64,000 nt of DNA, taken from assembly GCF_026342355.1 (NCBI RefSeq), contig NZ_JAPEMV010000001.1, forward strand, positions 1,364,001-1,428,000. The letters are read 5' to 3'. This document shows, one piece after another, positions 34,312 to 43,310 of this stretch. This DNA is from Streptomyces sp. NBC_00249 (GTDB lineage Bacteria > Actinomycetota > Actinomycetes > Streptomycetales > Streptomycetaceae). Every line of letters begins with the position of its first letter. Within the stretch, counting starts at the first letter, position 1. The notes under the pieces were generated by a model. It was given only the letters and a program-made list of their open reading frames with translations, had not been told where the DNA came from and did not search any database. Made by a program: the position numbers and the translations under genes.

Positions 34312-35298
34312 CTAGCCGGGCAGGGACTCCTGGAGGAAGACCGCCGCGTCCCGCAGCCCGGGCGGGACGTCCGGCCCCCGGCGCAGGGCGGCCGCCGTCC
34401 GGCCCAGGGTCTCGGTCGTCCGTACGGACCCGATCCCGGCGGCCCGGGGCGCGACGGACTCGATGAGGGTCCGCGCCTCCCGCCAGGCCCCGGCGCCGGC
34501 GAGGGCCGAGAGGAGCTCGGCGGTGAACAGGTGCCGGTAGGAGGGGCCGGGGGCGGTGGCCGCCTCGTACAGCAGCGGGACGGCCCGGTCCCACCGGCGC
34601 AGCCGGGCCTGGACCCAGCCCCGGTGCCCGAGCAGTTCGGTCTGGTCGATCCACCAGGCCCAGTGCGGATCGCGGCGCGAGATGCCGTCCAGGAACCGGC
34701 TCTGGGCGCGGGAGATCAGCTCCAGGGGTTCGGTGCGGCGCCCCAGCAGGGCGAGCGCGTGGGCCTGCCGGACATGGACGAGGCCGGCGACCCTGGCGGG
34801 CAGCGGCCGCGCCCCCCGTACGCGGGAGGCGGCCTCCAGGGCGGCCCGCGGGCGTCCGGTGTGGGCGGCGAGCATGCTGTGGTTCAGCAGGACCAGCCGG
34901 GCCGTCCAGCGGTCCCCGCACAGTTCGGCCAGGGCCAGCGCCCGCGCGTTCGTCCGGTGGGCCCGCCGGTAGCGGCCGGCGTCGAAGAGGATCCAGCCGA
35001 TGACCTCGTACAGCTCGGCGAGGGCCGCGAGCAGGTCGCTGCCGAGTCCGCTCAGGCTGTCCGGGGCGGCCTGAGGGCCGGGGAGCAGCCGGAGGGTCTC
35101 CCGTACGAGGGGCAGCGCGGCCGTGGCGCCCCGCGTGGCGTCGACGGCCACCAGGCGCTCGACGGCGTCCAGGGCCCACAGCACCGCCGCGTCCCGGTCA
35201 CCGCCGCGGCCGCCGTCGCCGCCGTAGCCGTACGGGCCGACGGCCGGCCGGCGGCCCGGTCCGGGGCGCGGGCCGCCGGCGGGGGCCCGCCGCGTCAT
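34312..35298 (-). CDS. TPR-like helical-repeat protein
   Basis: A 328-residue protein with a disordered Gly/Pro/Arg N-terminus (about 35 residues) followed by consecutive TPR-like helix pairs. Examples are LLAALAELYEVIGWILFDAG with RYRRAHRTNARALALAELCGD, RLVLLNHSMLAAHTGRP with RAALEAASRVRGA, and later WIDQTELLGHRGWVQARLRRWD. This resembles the C-terminal repeat region of actinobacterial transcriptional regulators but has no DNA-binding domain. It overlaps the membrane-protein gene by 4 bp (ATGA), and that gene overlaps the ImmA/IrrE gene, so the three act as one unit. Probably a cytoplasmic adaptor (inference). Confidence 0.75.
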   Translation of the reverse strand: MTRRAPAGGPRPGPGRRPAVGPYGYGGDGGRGGDRDAAVLWALDAVERLVAVDATRGATAALPLVRETLRLLPGPQAAPDSLSGLGSDLLAALAELYEVIGWILFDAGRYRRAHRTNARALALAELCGDRWTARLVLLNHSMLAAHTGRPRAALEAASRVRGARPLPARVAGLVHVRQAHALALLGRRTEPLELISRAQSRFLDGISRRDPHWAWWIDQTELLGHRGWVQARLRRWDRAVPLLYEAATAPGPSYRHLFTAELLSALAGAGAWREARTLIESVAPRAAGIGSVRTTETLGRTAAALRRGPDVPPGLRDAAVFLQESLPG

Positions 35299-36515
35299 GA
35301 CAGGAGTCCGGCGTCGATCCGCCCGGCGCGGACCTGCCCGAGGGAGGCGAAGGAAGAGGCCACCCGGGTCAGCCACTCCACCTCGTCGCGGAAGTCGTCG
35401 TAGGGCGGCCGGGCCGGGATGTCGGAGGTCTCGGTCCGCTCCGCCCGCTCGGCCCGCTCCTCGGGCGGGCGGCCGAGTACGGCACGCACCTGGAGGGCCT
35501 CCCCCAGCGGTGAGGTCGGGTCCTCGGGGAGGTCCAGGGAGCGGGCCACCCGGGTGAAGTCGGCCAGCGACAGGGAGGTGCGCAGGATGAGCTGTCCGTC
35601 GCGTATCTCGATGACGCGCCGGTAGAGGCTGTAGTGCGGGTCGCGGCGCGGGACGAGGTCGCGGGCCCGGGAGCGCGGCGGGTCCAGGGCGATGTCCGGG
35701 GAGGCCTGGTAGAGCGCCCACCACAGGGGGCGCAGCCGCTGGTAGGAGCGGTAGCTGCGCAGCCAGCCCCGGGTGCGGGTGATCCGGATGCCCCAGGAGG
35801 GGATGGTCCAGCCGGCGATCTGGAGCAGGGCGCCGACGCTGCCGCAGGTCCACTGGACGGGGTCGAGGGCGGCCGCGTCGTAGTCGAACCGGGTGCCCGC
35901 GATCTGGATGCCGCGGGTGACGCAGTAGACCAGGATGAGGCTGGCCCCGACGGTGACGGTGCGCATGCCGACCTTGAGCCACTGGCGGTTGGCCATCGTG
36001 GTGAAGCGCAGCGACAGCCGGACCGTCTCGAACTGTCCGACGGCGCAGATCAGCAGGTAGAAGCTCATGTAGAGCGCGTAGCCGCGGTGCTGGATGCTGA
36101 GCAGGATCGTCGAGGTGGCCGTCTCGGACTGGGCCACCGGGCCGACGACGAAGGAGGCGATCACCAGGACGCCGAGCGCGGCGCCGAAGAGCAGGACGCG
36201 CCGGCGCGCCATGCGGCGGGCCTGCTCGGGCGGGGCGGACCAGTAGACGAGCACCACCTGCTGGGCGGCGGTGAGCACGACCACGGCGGCCTGGGTGATG
36301 AGCGAGGTGATGTTGGGCAGGCCGAAGAAGGCGGAGATGTGCAGCCGGAGCTGGTCCAGGTCGACCAGGAAGCTGATCCCGGAGCAGAGGAAGTAGGTGC
36401 ACAGCGCCCACAGGGCGATGTCGTGCTTCCTGCGGAGCAGGTCGGGGAGCCGGTACGCGAAGGCCGCGAGGCCGACGCCGGTGCAGACCCAGGCGAGGAT
36501 CGTGTAGATGATCAC
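35295..36515 (-). CDS. MAB_1171c-like multi-span membrane protein
   Basis: A 406-residue protein. The first about 250 residues contain roughly seven membrane helices (near 3-21, 35-53, 66-90, 107-127, 145-165, 183-203 and 222-242). The last about 150 residues are soluble, beginning near SYRSYQRLRPLWWALYQA and ending in an Arg/Glu-rich tail. The arrangement fits a family often named MAB_1171c putative transporter; transport has not been shown to my knowledge, and a signalling role is equally possible. It is coupled by 4-bp overlaps to the ImmA/IrrE protease upstream and the TPR-like protein downstream. Confidence 0.75.
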   Translation of the reverse strand: MIIYTILAWVCTGVGLAAFAYRLPDLLRRKHDIALWALCTYFLCSGISFLVDLDQLRLHISAFFGLPNITSLITQAAVVVLTAAQQVVLVYWSAPPEQARRMARRRVLLFGAALGVLVIASFVVGPVAQSETATSTILLSIQHRGYALYMSFYLLICAVGQFETVRLSLRFTTMANRQWLKVGMRTVTVGASLILVYCVTRGIQIAGTRFDYDAAALDPVQWTCGSVGALLQIAGWTIPSWGIRITRTRGWLRSYRSYQRLRPLWWALYQASPDIALDPPRSRARDLVPRRDPHYSLYRRVIEIRDGQLILRTSLSLADFTRVARSLDLPEDPTSPLGEALQVRAVLGRPPEERAERAERTETSDIPARPPYDDFRDEVEWLTRVASSFASLGQVRAGRIDAGLLS

Positions 36516-37102
36516 GCGGGCCCCTGCTCGGGCCGCTCTGACCTGCCGATTCCGCTCTCGATGCGGGCCACGATCTCGGCGGCCTCCGCCGGTACGCCCC
36601 AGGCCGGTTCGGTCCAGCGTTTGGCGGCGCGCGCCAGGATCAGCGAGGCCATGGTCTCGGCCTCCTGCTCCTCGTCGTCGCTGTAGCGGGAGCGCATCAG
36701 CACGCTCCGCACGGTCTCGGGGTCGACGTCGGAGAAGAGCGTGCTCGGATCGGTCCGGTCGAGCTGTACGGAACCGCTGTGCTCCAGGGCGATGTGCGCG
36801 AGCTCGTGGGCGATGATGTGTTCCTTGTGGGAAGCGGAAGCCGCTGCCTCGAAAGCGATCACGTCGAAGTCATCGAGTTTCAGCCATATGCCGAAGAGAT
36901 GGCGCTCGGGGAACGGCGTCGAAATCAAATGGATGGGCCGCCGACGCTGCTCGCTGAGATATCCGTGGAGTTCGTCGATACCGCAGCCGCGCTCCATCCC
37001 CCACTCCGCGAGCAGGGCTTCGCAGGTCCGGCGGACCTTCTTGAGACGGCGCCTGAGCCGCCTGTCCTCGGACGCCGGTAACGCGGAGCCAGGTAACTTC
37101 AT
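36512..37102 (-). CDS. ImmA/IrrE-family metallo-endopeptidase
   Basis: A 196-residue protein with the zinc motif HELAH at 99-103 (IIAHELAHIALEH) and a downstream acidic segment EEQEAETMASLIL (about 145-157) that supplies the third ligand. ImmA/IrrE proteases cut repressors or other regulators on a signal. No XRE-type repressor, the usual target, is adjacent. Instead a membrane protein and a TPR-like protein follow in the same operon with 4-bp overlaps. Start ATG 37102; weak upstream ribosome site GGACTGAGG. Confidence 0.88.
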   Translation of the reverse strand: MKLPGSALPASEDRRLRRRLKKVRRTCEALLAEWGMERGCGIDELHGYLSEQRRRPIHLISTPFPERHLFGIWLKLDDFDVIAFEAAASASHKEHIIAHELAHIALEHSGSVQLDRTDPSTLFSDVDPETVRSVLMRSRYSDDEEQEAETMASLILARAAKRWTEPAWGVPAEAAEIVARIESGIGRSERPEQGPA

Positions 37103-37493
37103 CCTCAGTCCTCCGGCGAACCCAGCGGTCGGACAACGCGGCCATGATGCCACACGCCCAACTGCGCGACGGGCACCGCCAGTTCTATCCGGCCATTGCC
37201 TTCCGATTTCCGCCGGCACAGTCATGTCTTGACTGCGGGGGAATTGCGAGGAAAATCGGGGATACACCGGAAAACCGGAAAGAGCCGCACCTCCCTCCGG
37301 AGACGTCCCGAGGCCCGCGTGACCCTTCTCAAGGCTCTGGCCAGGCCCCCGGCCGTTTCGCGGACCACGGGAGCCATCGGCGACGGCGGATGGCTCATGG
37401 CACCGGCGGAACCGTCGGGGACTGCCTTGTCCGGCCCGGCCCCGCCCCGGCCCCGTGCCTCCCCCCGCCCCGCCCCTACCGTGACGGGGCGGC
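37103..37493. other. Intergenic region with a 17-bp inverted repeat
   Basis: No gene is supported in this 391-base stretch between the ImmA/IrrE start and the aminotransferase stop. At 37219-37235 lies CAGTCA-TGTCT-TGACTG, perfect 6-bp arms, about 117 bases upstream of the ImmA/IrrE start and on the correct side to be its operator. The region around it is less GC-rich than the flanks, as expected for a promoter. Confidence 0.45.
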
Positions 37494-38690
37494 TCAGCGC
37501 GCCGCGAGCACCGACGCCATGCCCCGCGCGAGGCACGGGATCCGCTCGGACGGTATTCCCGCGATGTTGATCCGCCCCGCGGTGGTGCCGTAGATCGCGT
37601 GCTCCCTGCGCAGCCGGAGCATCTCCTCGCCCGTGAGCGGCAGCATGGAGAACATCCCGCGCTGGCGGGCGAGCGTCCGGGCCGGCGCGCCCTGGCCCAG
37701 GCCGGTCAGGTGCCGGGCCAGGTCCGTCCGGTTGGCCGCGATCCGGCCGCGCATCGCTTCCAGCTCGGCCCTCCAGAGGGCGCGCAGCCCCTCGTCCTCC
37801 AGGATCGTCGTCACGACGGCCGCGCCGTGCTCGGGCGGCATCGAGTACAGGGTGCGGGCGGCGTTCTGGAGGGCGGTCTCGGCGTGCCGTACGGCCTGCC
37901 CGGAGGCACCGAGGACGATGGCGCAGCCGGTGCGGTCGCTGTAGAGGCCGAAATTCTTCGAGCAGCTCACGGCGACGAGCATCTCCGGAACCCGTGCGGC
38001 CAGCAGGCGCGTGGCGTACAGGTCGGCCTCCAGTCCGTCCCCGAGCCCGTGGTAGGCGAGGTCCACGAACGGCACCCAGCCGCCCTTGACCGCCGAGTCG
38101 GCCAGCGCCTCCCACTCCTCGCGGGTGGGGTCGGCCCCGGTCGGGTTGTGGCAGCAGCCCTGGAGCAGGACGACGTCGTCGCGCCGGGCCCCGCGCAGCT
38201 CGCCCAGGACCCCCTGCGCGTCGAAGCCGCCGTCGGGGTCGCACCAGCCGAAGGTGCGGACCTCGAGCCCGGCGGCCTCCAGGATCGGCCGGTGGTTGAC
38301 GTAGGCCGGGTCGCTGATCCACACGGTGGTGCCGGGGCGGGTGCGGCAGATCAGGTCGGCCAGCAGCCGCAGGGCGCCGGAGCCGGCGACGGTCTGGACG
38401 GCGGCCGCCCGGCCGGCGGTCCCGCCGTGCTCCTCGGCGCCCAGGACGAGGGTCAGCAGGGCGCGGTTGAAGGCGGCGTTCCCGGAGAGCCCCCGGTACT
38501 CCTTGGACGCGGAGCGCTCGGCGAGCCGGATCTCCGCCTCGCGGACGGCCGCCATGACGGGGGTGCGCCCGGTGTGGTCGCGGTAGACGCCGAGGACCAG
38601 GTCGAGGCGTTCGGTCCGCTCGTCGGCGCCGAACTCGTAGGTCAGGTCCCACAGCGGGTCGGTGGGCGGCGGGGGGAGCAGCTCAAGCAT
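37494..38690 (-). CDS. Class I aromatic/aspartate-type aminotransferase
   Basis: A 398-residue fold-type I PLP enzyme: substrate and phosphate loops AGSGALRLLADL (about 101-112), the DPAYVNH strand, LLQGCCHNPTGADPT (Asn-Pro-Thr-Gly, about 175-189), VDLAYHGLG with the PLP-ring Asp, and SCSKNFGLYSDRTG with the PLP Lys (about 247). The tail has the conserved Arg region GRINIAGI. It is most like tyrosine/aspartate aminotransferases. It overlaps the start-side of the EamA gene: the EamA stop lies inside this gene's first codons (8-bp overlap), so EamA is translated before it only if the transcript starts upstream. Reading leftward, EamA is first and the aminotransferase second. Confidence 0.9.
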   Translation of the reverse strand: MLELLPPPPTDPLWDLTYEFGADERTERLDLVLGVYRDHTGRTPVMAAVREAEIRLAERSASKEYRGLSGNAAFNRALLTLVLGAEEHGGTAGRAAAVQTVAGSGALRLLADLICRTRPGTTVWISDPAYVNHRPILEAAGLEVRTFGWCDPDGGFDAQGVLGELRGARRDDVVLLQGCCHNPTGADPTREEWEALADSAVKGGWVPFVDLAYHGLGDGLEADLYATRLLAARVPEMLVAVSCSKNFGLYSDRTGCAIVLGASGQAVRHAETALQNAARTLYSMPPEHGAAVVTTILEDEGLRALWRAELEAMRGRIAANRTDLARHLTGLGQGAPARTLARQRGMFSMLPLTGEEMLRLRREHAIYGTTAGRINIAGIPSERIPCLARGMASVLAAR

Positions 38691-39708
38691 CTACGGGAAC
38701 CTCGGGACGGGGGGCGGACGGAGGAACGGGGCCGGCGGCGGGGCCGGACGCGGCCCGGGGGCGGCGGTTGGCGAGGACCACGCCGGCGGTGATGAGCGGG
38801 ACGCCGACCAGCACCGCGACGGTCGGCTTCTCCCCGAGCAGGGGGACGGCGAGCAGGACCACGGCGACGGGGCTGAGGCTGCCGACGACGGAGCTGCGCT
38901 CGGCGCCGAGCCTGCGGATGGCGAAGGCGTAGAGCAGGCCCGCGCACAGCCCGACCCCGAGCCCCTGCACGACGAGGAACAGTGCGATGTCGGCCCCGGC
39001 GGCGTGGGCGAGGCCCGTGGGGAGGACCCCGGTCAGGACGAGGAGGGCGATGACCGCGAAGGAGGGCAGGCAGAGCAGGCCGATCGAGCCGACCGGGTCG
39101 AGGTCCACGTCGCGCAGGCCCACCGTGTACAGGGCCCACAGCCCGCTGGCCACGAGCAGGGTGCCGGCGCCCTCCAGGACGTCGGTGTCCACGGGGACGA
39201 CGTAGCGCCAGACGAGGGCGGCCACGCCGAGGGCGATGAGGGCGAGCCCGGCCGTCTGGGTGCCGCGGGGGGCTCCCTTGCCGCGGGCGGCCATGAGCGC
39301 GGCGACGAAGAGCGGGACCATCCCGGGGACGATCGAGCCGACGAAGGCGGCCGAGGTCAGGGCTCCGCCGTGCATGGCGGCGAGGAAGAAGGGCACCCCG
39401 GCACCACAGATGATCTTGGCGGCGGCGCCCGGCCGGACGGCGGCGATGCGGCGACGGCGCCGCCACAGGGCGGGGAGGAGGACCACGAGCGGGACGCCGA
39501 AGCGCAGCAGGGCCGCGTCGGCGGGGAGCAGACTGGAGGCGCTGAGGGCGCGGGCGCTGAGCGCGAAGGCGGCCCAGATCGCCACCGTCACGAGCAGGGC
39601 GGTCATGCCCCGCGCCTGCGGGGAGAGCCCGCGTCGGCCGGGGTGTCCGGCCTGCGGGCCCGCCGCGTCGGGAACTTCGGTCGCCCCGGTGGTGTGCGTC
39701 GCGACCAA
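38683..39708 (-). CDS. EamA/DMT-family exporter
   Basis: About 341 residues with ten membrane helices in two five-helix EamA repeats (first from TALLVTVAIWAAFALSARAL, second from VLEGAGTLLVASGLWALYTV). Likely an amino-acid or metabolite exporter. Start choice: TTG 39708 has GGAG about 9 bases upstream and gives a 34-residue soluble leader; ATG 39606 begins directly at the first helix and is possible. It is divergent from an Lrp/AsnC regulator, with an inverted repeat in between, and overlaps the aminotransferase, suggesting Lrp-controlled metabolism and export of an amino acid (inference). Confidence 0.87.
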   Translation of the reverse strand: MVATHTTGATEVPDAAGPQAGHPGRRGLSPQARGMTALLVTVAIWAAFALSARALSASSLLPADAALLRFGVPLVVLLPALWRRRRRIAAVRPGAAAKIICGAGVPFFLAAMHGGALTSAAFVGSIVPGMVPLFVAALMAARGKGAPRGTQTAGLALIALGVAALVWRYVVPVDTDVLEGAGTLLVASGLWALYTVGLRDVDLDPVGSIGLLCLPSFAVIALLVLTGVLPTGLAHAAGADIALFLVVQGLGVGLCAGLLYAFAIRRLGAERSSVVGSLSPVAVVLLAVPLLGEKPTVAVLVGVPLITAGVVLANRRPRAASGPAAGPVPPSAPRPEVPVDA

Positions 39709-39794
39709 GGGATGTGCTCCAGCTTCTGGGTGCGGACCGGTCCGGTCCGTTCCAGGGCAACGGTAGGGCGTGGGGCGGGGCAGCCGATTGCCAG

Positions 39795-39826
39795 TTCTGC
39801 CGCTCGGACATACGTTTGGGGCAGAA
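39795..39826. promoter_or_regulatory. Inverted repeat in the EamA/Lrp divergent region
   Basis: TTCTGCC (39795-39801) and GGCAGAA (39820-39826) are perfect 7-bp arms 18 bases apart, with further TCTGCC at 39827. Lrp proteins often bind such spaced, semi-palindromic sites beside their own genes. The Lrp ATG is 17 bases beyond the right arm. Confidence 0.5.
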
Positions 39827-39843
39827 TCTGCCAAGGAGTGGCC

Positions 39844-40326
39844 ATGGACGCAGTCGATCTGCAGATCATCCGGGAATTGCAGGCCGACGGGCGGCTCTCC
39901 AACCAGGACCTCGCCGACCGGGTGCGGCTCTCCCCCTCGCCCTGTCTGCGCCGGGTCCGGCGCCTGGAGGAGGCGGGCCTGATCCGCGGCTACACGGCCA
40001 TGGTCGACCAGGTCGCCTTCGGGCTGCCGGTCACCGTCTTCGTCCGCATCCGCCTGGAACGCCACACGGCGGAGGCGGTGCGGCTGTTCGAGGAGCACGT
40101 CGCGGTCATCGAGCACATCCAGGACTGCTATCTGATGGCCGGCAGCAGCGACTACCTGCTGCGCGTGGTCATCGAGGACCTGGAGGCCTACGAGGCCCTG
40201 GTGCGCCACCGGATCCACGCGATCCCGGGGATCGCCTCGATCGAGTCGAGCTTCGCCTTCGGCAGCGTCAAGCAGTCCCGCACCTACCCCCGCCCGAACC
40301 CCGGCGGCTCCGCCAGGGCCCGGTAA
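39844..40326 (+). CDS. Lrp/AsnC-family transcriptional regulator
   Basis: A 160-residue regulator. The HTH spans residues 3-55 (DLQIIRELQADGRLSNQDLADRVRLSPSPCLRRVRRLEEAGLIRGY, given as region), and the RAM ligand/oligomer domain spans about 65-145 with VFVRIRLERHT and DYLLRVVIEDLEAYEALVRHRI. ATG 39844 follows AAGGAGTGGCC. By orientation it should control the divergent EamA-aminotransferase operon in response to an amino acid. Confidence 0.93.
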   Translation: MDAVDLQIIRELQADGRLSNQDLADRVRLSPSPCLRRVRRLEEAGLIRGYTAMVDQVAFGLPVTVFVRIRLERHTAEAVRLFEEHVAVIEHIQDCYLMAGSSDYLLRVVIEDLEAYEALVRHRIHAIPGIASIESSFAFGSVKQSRTYPRPNPGGSARAR

Positions 40327-40332
40327 CACCGG

Positions 40333-40848
40333 TCAGGCGTGCCCGGCGGCCGTCTCGAAGGCAGCGTAGGCGTCGGCGCCGAAGAGGACGAAGCGGACCT
40401 CCTCGACCTCGGTACGGGTGGCCCGTACGGTCTCCACCGCGATCCGGGCGCCGTCGTCCAGGGGCCAGCCGTAGATGCCGGTGGAGATCGCCGGGAAGGC
40501 GACCGTACGGGCGCCCAGCGTGTCGGCGACCCGCAGCGCCTCGCGGTAGCAGGAGGCGAGGAGGGCGGAACGGTCCTCCTCGCGCGACCAGACCGGGCCG
40601 ACGGTGTGGATGACGTGCCCGGCGGCGAGGCGGCCCGCCGTGGTGGCGACGGCCTGGCCGGTCGCCAGGCCCTTGCCGTAGTGGGAGCGGCGCAGGTCCT
40701 CGCAGGCGGCGAGGATCTCCGGGCCGCCGCGCCGGTGGATCGCCCCGTCGACTCCCCCGCCGCCGAGGAGGGAGGAGTTCGCGGCGTTGACGATCACGTC
40801 CGCCTTCTCGGCGGTGATGTCGCCCTGGACCAGGGTGATGCGGACCAT
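40333..40848 (-). CDS. Macrodomain protein (O-acetyl-ADP-ribose deacetylase type)
   Basis: A 171-residue single macrodomain: ITLVQGDIT, then VIVNAANSSLLGGGGVDGAIHRRGG with the Asn and Gly-rich ADP-ribose loop (about 18-42), the HVIHTVGPVW strand, and TVAFPAISTGIYGWP (about 117-131). The pattern matches MacroD/YmdB enzymes that remove ADP-ribose or acetyl groups. It overlaps the phytoene-desaturase-like gene by 1 base (shared A of TGATG-type junction: stop and start interlock), so the pair is co-transcribed; the biochemical link is not obvious. Confidence 0.93.
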   Translation of the reverse strand: MVRITLVQGDITAEKADVIVNAANSSLLGGGGVDGAIHRRGGPEILAACEDLRRSHYGKGLATGQAVATTAGRLAAGHVIHTVGPVWSREEDRSALLASCYREALRVADTLGARTVAFPAISTGIYGWPLDDGARIAVETVRATRTEVEEVRFVLFGADAYAAFETAAGHA

Positions 40849-42266
40849 CAGGAGGCCTTTCGCAGGTGCCGCCAGACCGATTTGGCGGCGTTGTGACCGG
40901 ACATTCCGTGGACCCCGGGGCCGGGCGGGGTGGCGGAGGAGCAGAGGAAGACCGCCGGGTGCGCGGTGGTGTACGGGGACAGGGTGAGCTTCGGCCGGAG
41001 CAGGAGGCGCAGGCCCGCGGCGGATCCGCAGGCGATGTCCCCGCCGACGTAGTTCGGGTTGCGGGCGGCGAGCTGCGGCGGGCCGGCGGTCGCGCGGGCC
41101 AGGACCCGGTCGCGGAAGCCGGGGGCGAAGCGCTCCAGCTGGCGTTCGACGGCCTCGGTGAGGTCGCCGTCCCAGCCCGCCGGGACGTGCCCGTACGCCC
41201 AGAACACGTGCTTGCCCTCGGGCGCCCGGCCGGGGTCGACCAGGCTGGGCTGGGCGGTGATGAGGAAGGGGTTGCGCGGGGCGCGGCCGCCGGAGGCGAG
41301 CTGGAGGGCGGCGTCGATGTCGCGGGTGCCGGGGCCGATCTGGACGGTCCCGGCGCGACGCGGGGCCTCGGCGGTCCAGGGCACGGGGCCGTCCAGCGCG
41401 TAGTCGATCTTGAACACGGAGGCGCCGTACTTGTAGCCGTCGTAGGCGCGGCCGAGGCGGGCGATGCGGGCCAGGGCGGTCGGGGAGGTGTCGAAGACGT
41501 AGGCGCGGGCGGGCGGCAGGTCGTCGAGCCGTTTGACCTCGAAGCCGGTGTGGACGACGCCGCCGAGGTCCTCCAGGTACCCGGTGAGGGCGTCGGAGAC
41601 CGCCTGCGAGCCGCCGCGCGGCATCGGCCAGCCGTTCGCGTGCGCGGCCAGCGCGAAGACCAGCCCGACGGCGCCCGTCCCGATGCCGCTGAGCGGGGCG
41701 ATGACGTGCGCGACGAGCCCGGCGAACAGGGAGCGCGCCCGGTCGTCGCGGAAGCGGCGCATCAGCCAGGTGGAGGGCGGCAGCCCGGCCAGCCCGAACC
41801 GGGCCAGGGTGAGCGGGTCGCGGGGCAGGGCGGTGTTCGGCAGGGACATGAAGTCCCGGGCGAGGGTGTCCCACTTGCCGAGGTACGGGCCGACCAGGCG
41901 CCGGTACGCGCCCGCGTCGCGGGGCCCGAAGGAGGCGGCCGTCTCGGCGACGGAGCGGGAGAGCACGGCCGCGGTGCCGTCGTCGAAGGGGTGCGCCATG
42001 GGCAGCGGGGCGTGCAGCCACTCCAGCCCGTAGCGCCCCAGCGGCATCGTCGCGAAGACCGGGGAGCCGACGCCGAGCGGGTGCACGGCCGAGCAGGGGT
42101 CGTGTCGGAAGCCGGGGAGGGTCAGCTCCTCGGTGCGGGCCCCGCCGCCGACGGTGTCCGCGGCCTCGAAGACGGCAACGGAGCAGCCCCGCCGGGCCAG
42201 TTCGACGGCGGCCGTCAAGCCGTTGGGCCCCGCCCCCACCACGACTGCGTCGAGAATCGACGGCAC
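40848..42266 (-). CDS. FAD-dependent oxidoreductase, phytoene-desaturase-like
   Basis: A 472-residue protein with an N-terminal FAD motif [28 protein letters not shown] (about 7-34, given as region) and the C-terminal NAD(P)/FAD closing motif of CrtI-like enzymes ([18 protein letters not shown]). Members include carotenoid desaturases and many uncharacterised actinobacterial oxidoreductases; no carotenoid gene is nearby, so the substrate is open. GTG 42266 has a strong GAAGGAGCTG site. It is transcribed before the macrodomain gene. Confidence 0.88.
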   Translation of the reverse strand: MPSILDAVVVGAGPNGLTAAVELARRGCSVAVFEAADTVGGGARTEELTLPGFRHDPCSAVHPLGVGSPVFATMPLGRYGLEWLHAPLPMAHPFDDGTAAVLSRSVAETAASFGPRDAGAYRRLVGPYLGKWDTLARDFMSLPNTALPRDPLTLARFGLAGLPPSTWLMRRFRDDRARSLFAGLVAHVIAPLSGIGTGAVGLVFALAAHANGWPMPRGGSQAVSDALTGYLEDLGGVVHTGFEVKRLDDLPPARAYVFDTSPTALARIARLGRAYDGYKYGASVFKIDYALDGPVPWTAEAPRRAGTVQIGPGTRDIDAALQLASGGRAPRNPFLITAQPSLVDPGRAPEGKHVFWAYGHVPAGWDGDLTEAVERQLERFAPGFRDRVLARATAGPPQLAARNPNYVGGDIACGSAAGLRLLLRPKLTLSPYTTAHPAVFLCSSATPPGPGVHGMSGHNAAKSVWRHLRKAS

Positions 42267-42368
42267 TGACAGCTCCTTCGTCCGGCGGCGGCCACTGCCC
42301 CCAGGATATGACGCCCGTCCATACGGCCCCTGCCCCGCGCGGGGCCGAAGACGGCTCTACGACAGCGC

Positions 42369-43193
42369 CTACGCGCCGCGCAGCAGGTCGCGGATGCGGA
42401 AAGCGGTGGCCTCGTCGCGGCCCACCGCGAAGGGCAGGGCGTTGTCACGGTCCACCCGGAAGGGGACCCCGTCCACCGTGCTCTGCGCGCCGCCGGCCTC
42501 GGCGACCAGCAGGAGTCCGGCCGCGTGGTCCCAGGCCGAGGGCCAGGTGAAGGCCAGGCCGTCCGTCTCGCCGCGCGCCACCTTCAGGTACTCCAGGCCC
42601 GCCGAACCGCAGGGGCGGGCGGTGACTCCGGGCACGTCCAGCCGGGCCAGGGCCCGCTTGTCCGCCTCGGAGGTGTAGAAGGGGTGGGCCGTGGCCACGC
42701 GCAGCCCGGCGCCCGGCTCCGGCGAGCCCGCCAGGATCCGTTCGCCGCCCACGTACGCGCCCTGCCCGCGCACGGCGGTGGCCATCTCGTCCAGGGCCGG
42801 GGCGAAGGTCCAGGAGGCGAGGATCTCCCCGCGCAGGGCCAGGGCCACCAGGGTGCAGAAGGCGGGCTCGCCGTTGACGAACTGGCGGGTTCCGTCGACC
42901 GGGTCGACGATCCACACGGGCGCGTCGGCGCGCAGCGCGGCGTACACGTTCGGGTCGGCGTGCACGGACTCCTCGCCGACCACGGCCGAACCGGGCAGCA
43001 GGCGGGTCAGCGAGGCGGTGAGGTGCTCCTCCGCCATCCGGTCGGCGACGGTCACCAGGTCGTGGGGGCCGCTCTTCTGGTCCACCTCGTGCTCGGCGAG
43101 CTGCCGGAATCTCGGCATGATCTCGACCGCCGCCGCCTTGCGGACGGCTTCCTCGACATCGGGCAGGCGGCGGGCCAGGAATTCATCGATCAT
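42369..43193 (-). CDS. Inositol-monophosphatase-family phosphatase (HisN-like)
   Basis: A 274-residue Mg-dependent phosphatase. Metal motif 1 is WIVDPVDGTRQFVNGEPAF (about 93-111), an EES acidic pair lies upstream at about 74, and metal motif 2 is WPSAWDHAAGLLLVAEAGG (about 214-232). Candidate substrates are histidinol phosphate, inositol phosphate or an AMP-type bisphosphate; the F-x-N spacing fits the HisN group but is not decisive. ATG 43193. Downstream of it in chromosome order lies the fragment of the LLM gene at 43311, which suggests this gene was once adjacent to the LLM gene. Confidence 0.87.
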   Translation of the reverse strand: MIDEFLARRLPDVEEAVRKAAAVEIMPRFRQLAEHEVDQKSGPHDLVTVADRMAEEHLTASLTRLLPGSAVVGEESVHADPNVYAALRADAPVWIVDPVDGTRQFVNGEPAFCTLVALALRGEILASWTFAPALDEMATAVRGQGAYVGGERILAGSPEPGAGLRVATAHPFYTSEADKRALARLDVPGVTARPCGSAGLEYLKVARGETDGLAFTWPSAWDHAAGLLLVAEAGGAQSTVDGVPFRVDRDNALPFAVGRDEATAFRIRDLLRGA

Positions 43194-43310
43194 TGCCCCA
43201 TCACATCACGCCGCCCCGGTCCGGACCCACCGGATCCGGATGGCCTTCCGGTGAAGCGGCGGCGCCCGCCGGGTGCCCTGCCTGACGGTCCGTCTCGCCC
43301 GGGGGTGCCG

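Noticed and set aside
36630..38800. Plus-strand open frames opposite the aminotransferase and in 37144-37593
   Set aside because: Low-complexity composition and no ribosome sites; the minus-strand enzymes have full family motifs.
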